Shown here one piece after another: positions 24,036 to 37,972 of a stretch of 64,000 nucleotides of DNA. Source of the stretch: Populus alba. Taxonomy: Eukaryota; Streptophyta; Magnoliopsida; Malpighiales; Salicaceae. The stretch covers positions 18,320,333-18,384,332 of the forward strand of contig NC_133293.1 in the NCBI RefSeq assembly GCF_005239225.2. Reading direction: 5' to 3'. The position numbers and the translations under genes are program-made. The notes beneath the pieces were generated by a model. That model was not told the origin of the DNA. It did not search any database and saw only the letters and a program-made list of their open reading frames with translations. The first letter of the stretch is position 1. Each line of letters opens with the position of its first letter.

Positions 24036-25019
24036 CCGAATCAAAACCGGTCGTTTGAACCAGTTTTAATTTTAATTTTGTTTTTTTTAATTTAATTTGA
24101 TTATTTTTTTATAAAAACTGAACCCAACAAAAAATAATCACCTCTATTCTTCAAATACTAATTAAGTTTCAAGCTACTAGTATTTACTATGTTTAAATTT
24201 ATATAAAAGCAAGTATTTTTCTTCTTCTTATTTATGACGAAATGAAGAGATAACAGCGTTAAAACTGCCGTTTGCTTCCAAACAATCCAGAAGACTAGTC
24301 AGGAATCGGAGGTCACGAGTTCTATGAATCGCAATTTATAATTTTCCCGCCAAAGGTGGATACAGTTAACAAAAAAAAAAAGGAAAGAAAAAAAAACAAA
24401 GATAATAAAATGATTTCAGGAAATCTCAGATTTTATTTTTGAAAAAATAACATGGTTTTGTAAAAGTTATGGGAGAATAACATAAGTTGTAAGAGAATTT
24501 AAAGATAATATAGTTTAAACATAACTATATTTTTAAATATTTTTTTTATACATATTAACTTTTCAAATAATGGCTGTTTAGTCTTGTTTTAAAAAATATA
24601 TATATTTTTAAAATTAATTAGTCTAAACAAAAATCAATACAAAATTTTATAAAAATCTAATAGTTAAAAAATAAAATTTAAGATTTGATAGTAAGAGAAT
24701 ATAATTTCTATGAAATTATATTATTTTTTTAGTTGATGTTAGTTTCTCTTAAAAAATTTACCAAAATTATTAGAATGATAAAATACCCGGAATTTCAATA
24801 GAGAAACAAAAGGAGGGTAAGGCGGTGGTAGTTGGCGCCGAAAAGCACTTCACTGTTAAGTCAAAAATACCGGAAAATGATTTTCTCTCCTTTTGAAAAA
24901 TAATTATAGAAAGTCAAAAAGAAAAAAAAACTATAAACCTTGATTTGATATTTTGATTTGATGTGGAATGTCATTGGAGATATTTTCTTGCCTTTTGCTT
25001 TTACAGCTTCTGCTTTTAA

Positions 25020-25165
25020 ATGTGTTTTAAAATCATGTTTGTTTTTTAAAAAATATCAAATTATTATTTTTCTTAATTTTTTATTTTTATTTTAATGGTA
25101 TAGTGTTAAAAATAATTTTTTTTTTAAAAAAATACACTTACTGAAATACCAAAAATACTTTTTAA
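25020..25165. repeat. MITE-like repeat fragment (reverse orientation)
   Basis: TGTTTGTTTTTTAAAAAATA then a TAATGGTATAGTGTTAAAAA block; same family, opposite orientation to most copies. Confidence 0.4.
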
Positions 25166-28119
25166 ATTTTTGAAGTATAGACGTACACCTGATCACGTTA
25201 GAAACTTGAAATTTTTGTTCTGTAGGGATAATATTGTATTTTAGGTAACTGGCATGGGCTGCTGCCTTTTACAATCCATGCTTGGGTGGGCTGGTCAGAG
25301 ACTCAGAGTAGATTGAAAGAACAACTGTTTTTTCCACCCGCGACGACGCGCGTGGAAAGATAGCTATATTAAAATGAAGGTGAAAGATAAAGAGAAACCT
25401 CGAATTACTCCCCAGTATATCCACCAATTCCTTGTTGACAGCCAATATTTATAAGATTTTCAATAAATTTCTAAAGTATTATAGATTCCTGATTTGACTA
25501 CTACGATGCAATTCCTTTGATGTCCTCTTATTTATTGGAATAGAATGATGCTATATTGAAGATGGTTAAACGTTTCACGTTAAAGATTTCTTATGACTCT
25601 GAATATGAGGACATAAATGAAAAACATTTGATACATTTAGAATGAAATTGCATGAAGTTGAGAATAGTGTAATCCATTCACTAATTTAAAATGTTATTTC
25701 CTTAAAAAAAAAACATACAAGTAGATTTAATTGCTTATCTAATTTTCGACTTCTGTTGAGTAAAATATAAATTACAATTATAGCATGTTAAGTCTCTCAC
25801 ACACCCATCAAAATGCACATCCCTTTTTAAAAAATTAAAAAAAATGACTATCCTTTCTCTTGATATGTTCAAAAAAATAAAGTAATATTGGCTTAACAAA
25901 CATGACATACTCAAGATATTTGATCTTGATATTCCACTGAGTAAAAAAATAATGTGAGTTCAGTAAAAATATCAGACTTAAAACATTTGAACTTAATAAT
26001 TAGTTAAGTTCGAAACAACAAGAGTTTGATAGGACATTCAAATTTGATAGTCGATCACGTTTATTGTAGTTGAACTTAATAGTTAGTCAAATCCAATATA
26101 ACATATATTTCAAAAATATATCAGATTTAAAATATTTGGACAAGTCCAAGGTAACACGTATCAAGCAAACATGACAGAACCAAAGCAATTGACTATGCAA
26201 TTAATCAAGTGCATCATATTTTTATTAAATATTAATATAATTTTAAGAAATATTTATCTCTAATTAAATGCTATAAAAATAAAATATAAGTTTTAGATAT
26301 ATAAAAATTCTTAAAGAACTCATTATATTTATATCAAATATTAATATACATGTAACAAATATTTATATTTCATCAAATAATATAAAGATAATTTTTTTAA
26401 AAAAAAAACTTATCAACTATAATACACTACTACTAGACCCTAATCAATGTGGGGCTACGTTTAGCACCGTGCTGCATTTGTAACGCGGTATATGCATCTC
26501 GATTCTCACAATAATATATTTTTTAATTCTTAATAAATCTCATAATAAAATGGCACCCTCGGATTTATTAATTGGAAAATGGGAGCACTAGATAGGTAGT
26601 GCCTGACAAACTCCTTGTAACGAGCGCGTACGAACATAAGAAAGAGAACTGAGTGGGTGGGGCTATGCTTGCCGGCTAAAGACCGCGAAATCTACTTCTC
26701 ATCACTTTCATTCTAGCTAATATTTAACTACAGAAAATCCATAATAATAACAATAATTTGCTTAATTAGCTTTACAAATATGACATGCAAAAGGGAAAAG
26801 CAGAGGCTACCCTTTGCTTGATGTTTCAGCAAAAGATTTTTTGAATCTCCCGCCGAAAGACAGAGAGAGACCTAACTCATAATCAAACGTCACAATCAAA
26901 ACGAGTCCATAGGACAGGACAGATATTATAATTATAAATAATTCTGCACCTAATAAAATTATATAGTAAATGGTCACTGGCCTTCTTTATTAATCTTGTC
27001 ACTTTTGGTTGGATTCCTTGTGGAAATATGCCGCCTTCTTGTCGTTCGAATTTTGAACCCAACGGCCAGTCTTGTTCAGCAGCTATTTCTTGCTAGCAGC
27101 CGAACCCCGCGATCTCCCTGGCCTGTGAGAAAATTTTGTACCATCCTGGTTTATGAACAACTGGACACCTGCACGTGATATCCTCGTGCGCGAGGTTCAC
27201 ATGGTTGTCCTTCGGGCAGAGATCATTGGCGACAATCCGTGTAAAAAGCACTTGATTGGAACATATTTTGAACTGGAGAGGCTACAATACACCAGAAGGA
27301 GTTGATATTGCACGGGGAAAAAAAAAAACAAAGATGGACACCGACATGTGTCAAATGATGGGAACTCAAGTTATATTTTTTTTTTTAAGGATTTTTTCCC
27401 AACCAATAATCCCATCTTGATTTAAAAAAAAGTAAATTAAATGGAAGAATGAGCTTGTCTCAGGTAAAACCCTGGTTGAACCACAAGCGGGGGCACATTG
27501 AACTAGACTTGTACTGTATGAGTGGGTATGTTGGTGTGACCGGTGGCCCGTGTTAATGCAGGGGACCATGACCTTGAGCGAGAACTGGCTAGCTAGTCTC
27601 TATTTTCGTGCTGAAAAAAAAGGGCAGGTCAGCTTCCATGACATCACGTACCAAACTAGAACCAGTGTATTGAATATTGATGGGTGTGTGTTATTTGTTT
27701 CCAAGGTGTCCTAATGTATCCTTTATTGATGAATAGAGATGCACAGAGGTAAATAAGAGCATCGCCATATCTAGTCCCAACTGTTTATCAGTGGATTATT
27801 GGTGAGGTTTCAAGGCGACCAGCAATTTCTGATCTTGTCTTTGGGATTTTGCCACCTGTTTTCAAAATTTTGAAGATTGATGTAGGCCCATGTTACCATG
27901 TACACAGGCATCGGATACCATTGGATTTTGGATGAAAGTGATGTTGGAAAAAAGAAGAAGAAGATAAAACTAGTGGTAAGTTTCGTAGCATAAAGAGGGT
28001 CACATGGGGAATATCAAAATGGGTAGTCCACGGTCAAATCCTCGAAGGAAGAGCAATCTGTGGGCAGTTATTTATTTATTTATTTATTTTTTAATATCTA
28101 TATATATTTTTTTTAGCTT

Positions 28120-28250
28120 TGATTGGAAGTTTTGTAATTGGAGTTTTTTTGATAATGTATTAAAATATTATTTATATTAATTTATTAAAATTAAAATAAA
28201 ATATTAATTTAAAATTATAAAAAATTTAAAGTTTTTTAAGAGAATAGATG
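28120..28250. repeat. MITE-like repeat fragment
   Basis: AT-rich copy with AATGTATTAAAATATT and TTAAAATAAAATATTAATTT blocks; ends not defined. Confidence 0.35.
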
Positions 28251-29289
28251 GACTTCAATGTTAACGGGTGTTTTGGATAACGATATTGATCATTTTTAAA
28301 AATATTTAAAAAATAATATTTATTTATTTTTTATAATTAAATATTAAAATTAAAAATAAAAAAAATGAAAAAATGAAAATAATTATTACTAAAATAGAAC
28401 AAAGTAAACTTTAACAACATAAGTAAGAAGAAGAAAAAATTAAAAGAATAAATAGCAAATTGAAAAACATAACGATGACAATTGTAATTTAAAGAATAAA
28501 TTAAAAATATATAAAAAATTTATAAAAAAAAACAATGATGAAAATAAACAATAAAAATATAATGACTAAAATTGAAAAACAAAAAGAAAAAAGGACAAAC
28601 ATTTACTTTTTATATACAAGAGAGAAGAAAAAAAGAAAAAATAAAACGACCACTAACAACAAACCATCAATCATTCACCTTCATGGGTTCTGCTAGTAAG
28701 ATGACAAAGTGGAAGGTAAGGTTTGACCATTGAAAGACGTCGCATGCGCCACAAAAAAACTCAAAACCATCTACGTGCTAATAGTTTTTAGGTGTAAAAA
28801 CAATAAAAATTCAACATAAAAATATAAATACATCCCTTGTAATTTTGGAAATCACAAATAAACCCGTATAAAAGAATAAAAACACCCGTAAATACATATC
28901 TATTTTTTTTTAATCTTTTCTAAAGGCAAGATGTATTCCAATTGGAGCCTCACAAGGAAAAAACCAAAAAAAAAAAAAAAAAACTTGGTTAGCAACTGTA
29001 GTTTCTTTTTTCTTACATCAAAAATTGTATTTTTACTATTTTAAAGTTTTTGAAAATATAAGTTTTAAATGTTATTGACTCGAGGTTGAATACATAATTT
29101 TATTGTGTAAAAACTTGAAAAAACATAAATATCTTTAAACTATTTTTCAATGACCAATGAGGTATTAAAAAGTTCAAATTACCCCACAATCAAGACCGTT
29201 ATTTTTTCACTCAAGAAAAATAAATAAATTTGTAGCGATATATAATAAAACCGTGTCTAATACTATATTAAAAAGCATTTACGCTATAT

Positions 29290-30860
29290 AGTTTGTTAAA
29301 TGTTTGAAATTATCCCTTCGGGAGAGAGGGCTCGAAGCCATGATGGACCGTGAAAATCACCCGAATATCCAAGACTCAAATAAAGCTCGTATCCATTCGT
29401 TTGCCATCGATCGGGGCTCGAGTTTATTTAGGATCCTAGTAGCTCTTCTAATGACTCAACATGTTCAAAATGAATGAGCTTGTACATGATCCGGGGCTGG
29501 TTGCTAAATCGAAATATATTACCCTAAGATCGAACTTGATCTACTCATGACTAATCATAAGAATATATACAAATTACATGCCTTAAATGAGTTTACATTC
29601 CTTGATCTCATGTGAATGGTCCTGTCATCATCCCCAATTGTACACAGTCCATGAAGCTCAAAACTAGAATAACTTTTGTAAATGGGAAAAACATTAAACA
29701 TTCTGCTCTTTCATAAATACACTCACACGAGATTCAACCGTTCTGCTTCACACCCATGTGAGTTCAAGACTTTGTTGATAGCTTTAAACCCAAGGAAAGT
29801 GAGGATCTTTTAATCGAAGAAGAAAACGACCTCGTATTCTTTCTCTTGCCCATATCTAAATATACATGCACACATCCTCACGTGTACATGACCTTTTATC
29901 TCTTGTCTAATTTTGCTTAGACATCGGAAAATTAATCCGTAACCCTTTACGTATGTACGAAGACTTGTTTTGGAGTGTTATGGCAATCCAAACCTCGTCT
30001 ATCATGTCTTCTAACCCACAATAGCATTCGGAAGACCATTAACTATGATTGCGCAGAATTGGGACCTCATTTCTAAGCCTGAAAAAGTTGAGTAATATGA
30101 GAGAATGCTGCGTGGATGTCTCCACCTTTTGTTGCATGATTTATGTGCTTCCGAACATCATGTTTATATTCATAACTTAATGTTCAGAGAGATTAATTTC
30201 CTGTAGTCATTGGCGCTAGGTCGACCAGGAATGGATCTACATGTTTATTCCTTCTTTACTTCGTGTACCTTCGGATGGCCATAGGTCCGCCGTGAACTAA
30301 GTTAAAAGGGAACGAACAATCTGGGGATACGGCGGCATGTGGTGTTTTATTGACCCGAGGATAAGCCTTGTGTTACGCTCGTATTAATTCCTAAAGGATT
30401 GCCAAGAACCAGCTTAAGCCACGCGTGTGACACTCGACGAGATAAAAAAGATGATTTATCAGAAAAGAAGAGAGTAACAGTCCAGAGCACACTTCGACAG
30501 CAGATTTCCAAAGGCGTCCTAGAGTAATCTCCACCTTGAGCCGGTAGAGTTCTAATTTAATGCACACGTGTCGAAGAGTGACGACTTTGAAAGGTGGCAT
30601 CTGTCAGGCGCCATTTACATAACAGTAAGAACAAGGAAGACTGATTTGAGAAACAGGATTCATGAAGAGAGTCCACACGTAGCAACACTACAATAATCAG
30701 CTCTCAAGGCACTTTAGGGTATAAATTGTCAGCAAATCACTTAAACTTGAAGGCTATATTATTGTAGTCTTGTAAGCAAATTGGTCTCATCATGAACATA
30801 AATGCCTTTATATTTGTAACGTGAAGTACAATCAATTCGGGTTTTTGTTTCATTAACAAC
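29290..30860. other. Possible degraded retroelement or solo LTR
   Basis: Composition is clearly less AT-rich than either flank. No ORF above 69 codons exists. Near the right end a TATAAATT (about 30721) is followed by T-rich text with TTGTAGTCTTGTAAGC, like the U3-R boundary of an LTR. I found no matching second LTR and no TG...CA ends, so this is only a candidate. Confidence 0.3.
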
Positions 30861-30869
30861 ACTTCCTTT

Positions 30870-33619
30870 TCGTCATAAATATAAATGCCTTTGTTATTTA
30901 TTTTAATTTTTCAAAAATAACTACAGCATAAAAAAACCAAGTTAAATCGCTGTTATTGTATGTTAAAAAACAAAAAAAAAATCAACGAAAAGTAAAAATA
31001 ATAATTCTATGCAAGAGTCTCGCATTAGTTTAGAATTTAGCTTCTTAATCTCCTCATCTAAACTCTCTTGTAAGAATCAATCCTGTTAAATCACCTTGTT
31101 TTGGATTCAAACAAAACACACAAGACATCGCCCTATGTTTCGATCTCCAACATATGATAATTTTCAATTGGATTAAAAAACAGCTCCTTTAAACTAATAT
31201 TGCCACGAAAGGTTTCTCAAATTAAGGATCCAGAGACGGCGAGTGACCTAGAAAGAAATGCTTTTGACATAAAATGAGAACAGCTGTTTGTTCTATGCAC
31301 GAAATTACTATTAAATTTGCTAGCTAGAAGAACAATTTCATATTGTATTAGAACAAACTACTTCCCTAGGTGTGGTATCGGCTAGACCCACATGGGAGAG
31401 AAAAACAAAGCACAAATACTACTAGGGAAAGTGCATTTTGTTAGCTTCTAAATCCTCATGAAAGCAAAGACGGAGACAAATAATGACACAATTACCAGGT
31501 ATAATAATATATTTCCAAACAAGTTATGGGGTTTGCATAAGGAGAGACATGTCGCCCTGTTCTACGAAAAAAAGTTCAGTATGTCGGGTGCTTTGTTTTG
31601 GGAGGAGGAGGTTCGTGGATCTGTCCTCCACTAGATTCATCTTCGCATCAGCATTTTGACTCGACGCCACCTTCCATGTGTAGGTGTATATATCATCACC
31701 ACCCCCCTTCTCCACATCACAACGACAATAATTTCATCTTGCTTGTCTGGTAGTTCCTCTTATACGAATTTCATCATTGCGGATTAAGACAGAAGAAGAT
31801 TATGTGGCTGAACTCAGGACCCACAAACTCGACCCCTCGTCAAAAAAATCGACACACCGACCTCCCAAGCATGCCATTGCTAGTCTATAAAATCACTCAT
31901 GCTCAAAAACCTTATAATTGCTTATTTACAAAGAGTGGGGAAAACCTGGTCATTTTGTTCACCATAACTTAATCCTAATCATGTTAGGTCACACTGTTTA
32001 TTGGATTGACGACGAACTACTTTGGGTTTTCAAGAAAAACTCATGTTCGTTGGCTGGAGTCGTGCTGAAGCTTTAATTGTTAGGTGATATTCGTGGCATT
32101 CTATTGCCATGCATGTGCCCTGGCTAGTCTCGTTTGTTCCCTCTTCTTTAAAAACTTCGTGGGTTGGGCTCTGTTTTCTTTTACTTCACCTTCTAGCAAG
32201 AATTCTGCTGTAAATAACTTTGGAGCAAGAATTGGCGGTCGCGCAATTGGTTTCTATTGTTAATAGATTGAGTTTATTTAACAAGAAGCATAAGCTTATC
32301 TATTCCCAATGATCCATCTGAATTAACCTTCTTTTATGCATACTAGCCAACTAGAAGTCTAACCTTTGGATGGCTATCATAACTGCACCGTGCACCAAAC
32401 TTGCTTGTCGATTTACATGCGCAACCAATGCATTTAAGCCCGTCACGAGCTCTCAAAGAAGAGGGTCACAAATATCGCATTTAAGGCCAGCACGCCCTTC
32501 CTAGCTGAATTCTCCACAAGATTAATTCCCATGTCGAAAATGTATACATTTAATACTTAGCACAAAAATTCATGAACAGGAAGCTGAGTACCGAAGCATA
32601 GGGTGGTGGCCATGTGGGAAATACCTGTTCAAGCTGTTTGGGGAAGTAGCAAGCAACGTCAAGAAACGAAAGGGGCGAGCCTGCAAGCTACAAAACCCAG
32701 TTTCATCCAGTTGGGACATCTTGAATTTTGGAGAATAGTCACGTTCAAACTGTTTTAAACCAATCACAAGTCATAGTAAATAAGTACACGATTAACGAAA
32801 TAGAAGGGGGGCATCAGGTAGGATTTTTTCTAAATTACAAAATGGAAACATGGGTTAAGATAATGAGAAGCTTCTGGGACTTAATTTATCCAGTCAAGCA
32901 TACAAGAATAATATCCATGCTCAAAATATAGCTTGAAAAAATATTTATGAACAAATGCAAGAAATCAAGAGCAAACTATTAGTTTCTTTAAGCTCGTATT
33001 ATACACGCGTATAATAATATACATGGAGCTAGCCATTCCGAAGCAGGAAAATCATCAAATGCAAGCTCTTTCGCTCATTGCATTCTCCAGGGAGATCTGA
33101 AATGAAAAATCAACAGCGAAAGGTGATAACTACCAAAGCTGGTGGTGAATTTGCCTTTGGGAACAAGAAGTTTGTTTTGTCTGCTTCAGACTCCTTCAAC
33201 TTCTATGTCTAAAATTGACTCAAGGTTAAATTAGACCCAGAACCATAACCACAAACAATTACATGCTCCAAAACACTAGTGGATACCACTTTATACAAAA
33301 TATATATATGATAGCAGATTCATTTTTTAGTTTTTAAAATGATACTAGTATCTAAATTACAACGCTAGTGTTAAAAGAGCAGTACTATAAAACTTGATGA
33401 ATTGGATTTCCATGATCTTATCACAGGAGAGTAGAAGCAAGGGCTTGCAAGGTTCTAGATTAGAGACTTGCGACTGATCACTTGAAAAGCGAGAACGCGG
33501 AAGGGAGTTTCTGAATTTTCTTCAGAGACCCTCTTTCGCTGGGATGATGAATAGACTCTATACCATACAAATCTGGCATCTTTAAATGCATGCACGAGAC
33601 AAGATATTTGATGATGTTT
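30870..33619. other. Intergenic DNA downstream of the GC1 pseudogene
   Basis: No gene recognised. A 36-codon ORF at 33102-33212 (+) reads KVITTKAGGEFAFGNKKFVL in part, but I cannot place it in a family. Confidence 0.45.
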
Positions 33620-36600
33620 GGTTATCAGAAGACGATCTCCTTCGGAGCCAAAGGATTAGAGTGCTTCTCCATGGCATTTTGACGATATCCTCTCATGTTT
33701 TCTGCATTCAAATTTGTTGTTCAATCAAGAAGTCATTAGGAAGCACACAATTTCAAATTTACAAAAACGTAAAGTAAAATTTCAGCAGCTCTATCAGATC
33801 ATAAATGAACAAGATTATAGTTCTAATTTGATGATTTGGCTGAACTAGTCAAAACCCAGAGATATTAGACACTAATTTACAAAATCACGAATGTTGTTGC
33901 AACAAATGTCGCATTTTCCCAGTCTTCTAATAGTGCTCCATGGATGGCTCGATGCTGCACAGGGGAAGTATACGTACAAGGTGGTATTTCAGATGGATGG
34001 AATCCCGCACAAATTTCAGTAACATGTTAATCTTTTTCTGTGGTATACATTTGTTGATTATCCACAACTAAACTCGTCTATACAGAACTGGACGTTAGTT
34101 CAAATAATATATTATTTCTTTACTGGATTTTACAAAATCAGATGATATATTCTTCCATATGCTAATTTTGGCATCATATTTGGGCCCCATGTTTTCCTGG
34201 CACATCCATGGCAGCCTATGAAGTATTCTTAAGGGGAAGTAATTCCTCGCTCGGGTGCTTTCGGCCACCACAGTGCAGGTTTGATTCTTGAAGAATCGTG
34301 CAGAAATGCAAAAGAGCGGGACCCCACTTGAACTATCTCCGAATTTTCCCTCTTAGGACCCCATTTTGGTGGGCCCTGACTAGACTTTGGCCTCTACAAA
34401 ATGTGGAAAAGATTATATTTTGCTCATCTCAGAAGATATTTACTACATAGGAAGATGATAAATCCAACTGTACAAAGTATATTAAAATAATATTTTTATT
34501 TATTTTTTTAAAAAATTTATTTTTAATATTAACTCTTTAAATTGATTTAAATACACACAAAAAAAATTTAATTTGAATCAACCATCTTAAAAGGAATTAG
34601 AAATCACAAGGGAATCAAATCATGGAAGTGGCAGGATCCCAAATCTCAAACTCATCCAGGCCAGCGTCATAGCCACAAATCACGATGTGATGACCTCATG
34701 CATAAATAAATCACAAAAAATCCTCATGATTTGTTTCAATCTGATCACGAGCCATCTTTCTAGAACTCAATCAGTATTGAGATTCAAATAAAGTAAATAA
34801 GCCATCCTATATCACACTAATCAAACAGATTGCAGTATAAGCTTATGATGAATTATCTAAAATGGGTAACTCGAGCATCTTAACATCGGATTGCAAACAC
34901 GCCCTGTGATAAATAATTTTCATCCCCGTGAAAATTATATCAACATGCATAATGTCTGACCTACCGTGCCAATGGCATGAGCTGTGACTCTTTTTCACAG
35001 GTGTATCCATTAGAAAGAATGACAATGATTTTCTGTTACAAAGTAAAGAGAAAATTAGAGCCCATTTTTATGTGATCGAATAGAAAGAGAAGATAGGGGG
35101 CAAAAGGGATCTCCCTCGCCAGCAAAGCCTGAGTTGCCACCAGCTAAGCCTGGTAGAATAACATCCTCCAACCAAGAGTGACTGTGACATAATGTTTTGC
35201 CAGAAACAGTTAACATTAAGTTTTTCCACGTTTTTTTCCCTCTCCTATAGGGTCAACTGTTAGAATATGTTAAGTCAAAACCACATGGAGGAGTGAAAAA
35301 CATACAAAAACGAGACAGTTAGAAAATGGCCGCAAGACAGTTAAAGGAGAAAGTAATTCCAGAAAGAATAATAAGAAATGTGATGTTAAACGAGATCCAC
35401 ACCTCAATTTGTACTGGTTAACCAATGCTATTGAAAAATAATTCCCCAACAATATGAGGAGAAATTTCCAGCACTGTAGAAAGTAAAAGGTTTGTAAACA
35501 TTATCGACTTGAAAAAAGAAATTAATTTTACAAAGGTAGATATAGTAGCAGGTGTATGAATATAAGGCTTTCAAGTGAGAAATGAAAAATGATCATATCA
35601 TCATAATAGTAAGTTTTGAGTTTGCTGTCAGCATAAACTAATCACATTAACTACACAAAACCAGCATGCAAAAAAAAAGAAAACACTTGATGACAGATGA
35701 CTATGAATTACATGCTTATAGATGAATGACGTATACCTGTATATTAATGCCTTCTCCTCGTACCTTTTGAAATAACACATCCAATTGCACTAGATCCGTA
35801 GGCAGTTGTTCCTTCATGAATTTAAACCAAACCTTATGAGTGTTTTCAATGACAATCAGACAACACAGGAAACATCATCGGTCAATCAAAATAAACAGAA
35901 GCATAATGCAAGAATTCATCAAAATTCCCTATAGCAATGCATATAGATAATCGAAACAAATAAATAAATAAACAAAATCATGGAATGTCACCTTGTAAAA
36001 TAGTTTGGATTTGCTCCGATTGTTACTGTGTAGTGGGAGAAACTAACAGAATGCTTCTGCAGTAAATATGCCAGATCTACCGCCTAAATGTTGCAAACAA
36101 GATATCAATTCAACAGTAAGATTCATGACAAGATGTTCAATCGATTCATAGAAATACAGAAGTTGTGTGCTCGATTCATTCATTGTCACCAATGTCTTTG
36201 TTACAGAAAATGTGTGCTTGATTCATTGTTACCCATATCTATAAGTGCATTTGTAGGCCATGACATGACTTAATCAGTTGCATTGAACACAAAACTATCT
36301 ATAACTTTAGACTTTTCAAGTGATAGTGATCCACACAATTTCTACAATTTGAAATTATTGATGGGTCCTTTGACCTTTGAACATCAAGATACGGAATTGG
36401 AGAAACAATTCCCAACTTGGAAAAATGCTGTCCAAAGAAGTCAGCACCTTCACGGAGATGATCAAGTAATGTCCTTGTATGGCAGTTAAAGCTATAATAT
36501 GTTCAGAGAAAGAACGGCACCGGATTTCCCCCGAGAAGCAAGGAAGAGCCTGGCCTACATTCATCAACTGCCTTCCATGAGATTAAAAAAACTATGTTCC

Positions 36601-37315
36601 AGGTGTTGAAAATATTCTTGCAATCTACTTTAGAAATCCTAAAAGTATAATATGTCCTACGATTACATCCAAGTAATGCTAAAACCACGACCTTTTCAAT
36701 GTTATCTCCATAAACTTACTTTATCCAGCAATAGTTAGAAAAGAAGTCGAAAGGATCTAGAAAAAGCCAGACACCAGATTACTTAATTAATCACCAATTG
36801 TTGCAACTCGAAAAAGTAATATCTAAGCCCTTATCAGCTACATCTTGAAATCACGTCCAGGATTTCCAGTAGCAGAAAACCATGAGCAATCAATCTACGC
36901 TATTGAAATTTCAGAAAACTGCTGAGAAATAACAGTGCATTCAGTTCAGATTTCTATGAAGAAGAACAAACCTATTAGTGCAGCCTAAGCCTGCCAAGGC
37001 TGAATGCCAATGTCATCAAAACACAACCCAGCCACAACCCCAATAGTGGAGCTGCTTTCTATGCGGAACCAACACAATTAAATCCCATTTCAAGCAAAAC
37101 AAAAAAAAAAAGACTAAACAACAACTGATTGGGAAAAAGACTAGGATTTTCTTGCTTCAACAAAATGAGAGCAGGGCAGGGCTGCGTCCTCACATTACCT
37201 ACCGCTGCTCGACGAAGACGATTGAATCCAACCATCTGATTTCCCTTCTTTCACGACCACCACCACTGCTTCAATATTAACAATCTTGTTGAATAAAAAA
37301 ATACAACGGCCACAT
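33620..37315 (-). pseudogene. GC1: Guanylyl cyclase 1 (GC1) pseudogene, 8 decayed exons
   Basis: Eight exon remnants in order: 37199-37315 (MWPLYF, then KIVNIEAVVVVVKEGKSDGW), about 36972-37070 (VPHRKQLHYWGCG then CVLMTLAF), 35992 to about 36089 (AVDLAYLLQKHSVSFSHYTV then GANPNYF), 35737-35832 (KEQLPTDLVQLDVLFQK), 35403-35473 (LLGNYFSIALVNQYKL), 35120-35181 (SWLEDVILPGLAGGNSGF), 34694 to about 34635 (GHHIVICGYDAGLDEFEIWD), 33701-33620 (HERISSKCHGEAL then SFGSEGDRLLI). This is the layout of plant GC1 (papain-like guanylyl cyclase family). Lesions: a 7-T run (37295-37301) shifts frame just after the start; a frameshift after WGCG; TAG at 36086-36084 where IWTVDL would give Trp; a frame mismatch between exons 3 and 4; GC instead of GT at the exon 6 donor; an in-frame TGA and no donor in exon 7; TAA at 33658-33656. 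Multiple independent breaks exclude a sequencing slip as the sole cause. Confidence 0.88.
34475..34580. repeat. MITE-like repeat fragment within the GC1 pseudogene
   Basis: AT-rich family core (TTTTTAATATTAACTCTTTA) inside the last intron of the dead GC1 gene. Confidence 0.4.
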
Positions 37316-37972
37316 CAGTAGAAACCAAAATAACAATAAAAAAACTCCACGAAACCGCTAACACTCAAGCGTTCCCCGAAAATAAAAAAATAAGCCTTGC
37401 CTTGCAGTCATGGAAGATTTTTCCATCAAAGGAAAACAATTTCTTCAACCTGGTGTAAGAAATATAAATACAACAGATGAAACTTCCACAAGTTAAAAGA
37501 GAGTCGGGTTATGATCCATTTAAAAAACAAAAAAATAAAGTCATAAATTGATCATCATGGAGCCCTATCTCTACGTTAAAACAATCATAACCTAGGAAAG
37601 TATAAATATAAAGGACAAGATGATTCAAACAGATTGATTGATATCTATAATTATAACTGATTGATCCAAAGTAAACTATCTAATCAAGTTTTCAAGCAGT
37701 AAGAAATTATATTATCAGCTAAAATTATTGAGAGAGAGAGCGCCCGTTAATTACATGTATTTATGTAAGGTTAGGATGGATAGAGAGGAAAATAAAATAT
37801 ACCTTTTCTAAAAAAAGATGAATTTTTCGAGTTTGTTACTTCTGCTTCAGCTTTTGCTTTTCAGGTTTTTTTTTTTTTCCCTTATTTTTTTCTTTTTGTA
37901 ATCTATAGTTGATTAATTTTGTGAATGCAGGGCCTGTTAGATATAGAGTGGACTGGGTTCGTTGTCAATTAT
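37316..37972. other. Upstream flank of the GC1 pseudogene
   Basis: Holds a short GA microsatellite near 37731-37740 and T-runs near 37867-37878. No promoter element is claimed. Confidence 0.4.

Larger units (their letters stand above)
21514..29280. other. Long gene-poor AT-rich region
   Basis: No convincing gene. It contains MITE-like pieces (22800-22915, 25020-25165, 28120-28250), a 30-bp tandem repeat at 23976-24035, an ATT microsatellite near 23712-23727 and a TTTA microsatellite near 28068-28089. ORFs of 60-70 codons here look like chance. Confidence 0.5.

Noticed and set aside
27001..27570. Possible second SINE-like segment near a poly-T at 27377-27388
   Set aside because: The poly-T is followed by unique text without the A or B box pattern or similarity to the SINE at 21.3 kb.
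33102..33212. 36-codon plus-strand ORF with KVITTKAGGEFAFGNKKFVL
   Set aside because: Composition looks protein-like, but it is isolated, has no recognised family and no visible partner exon.
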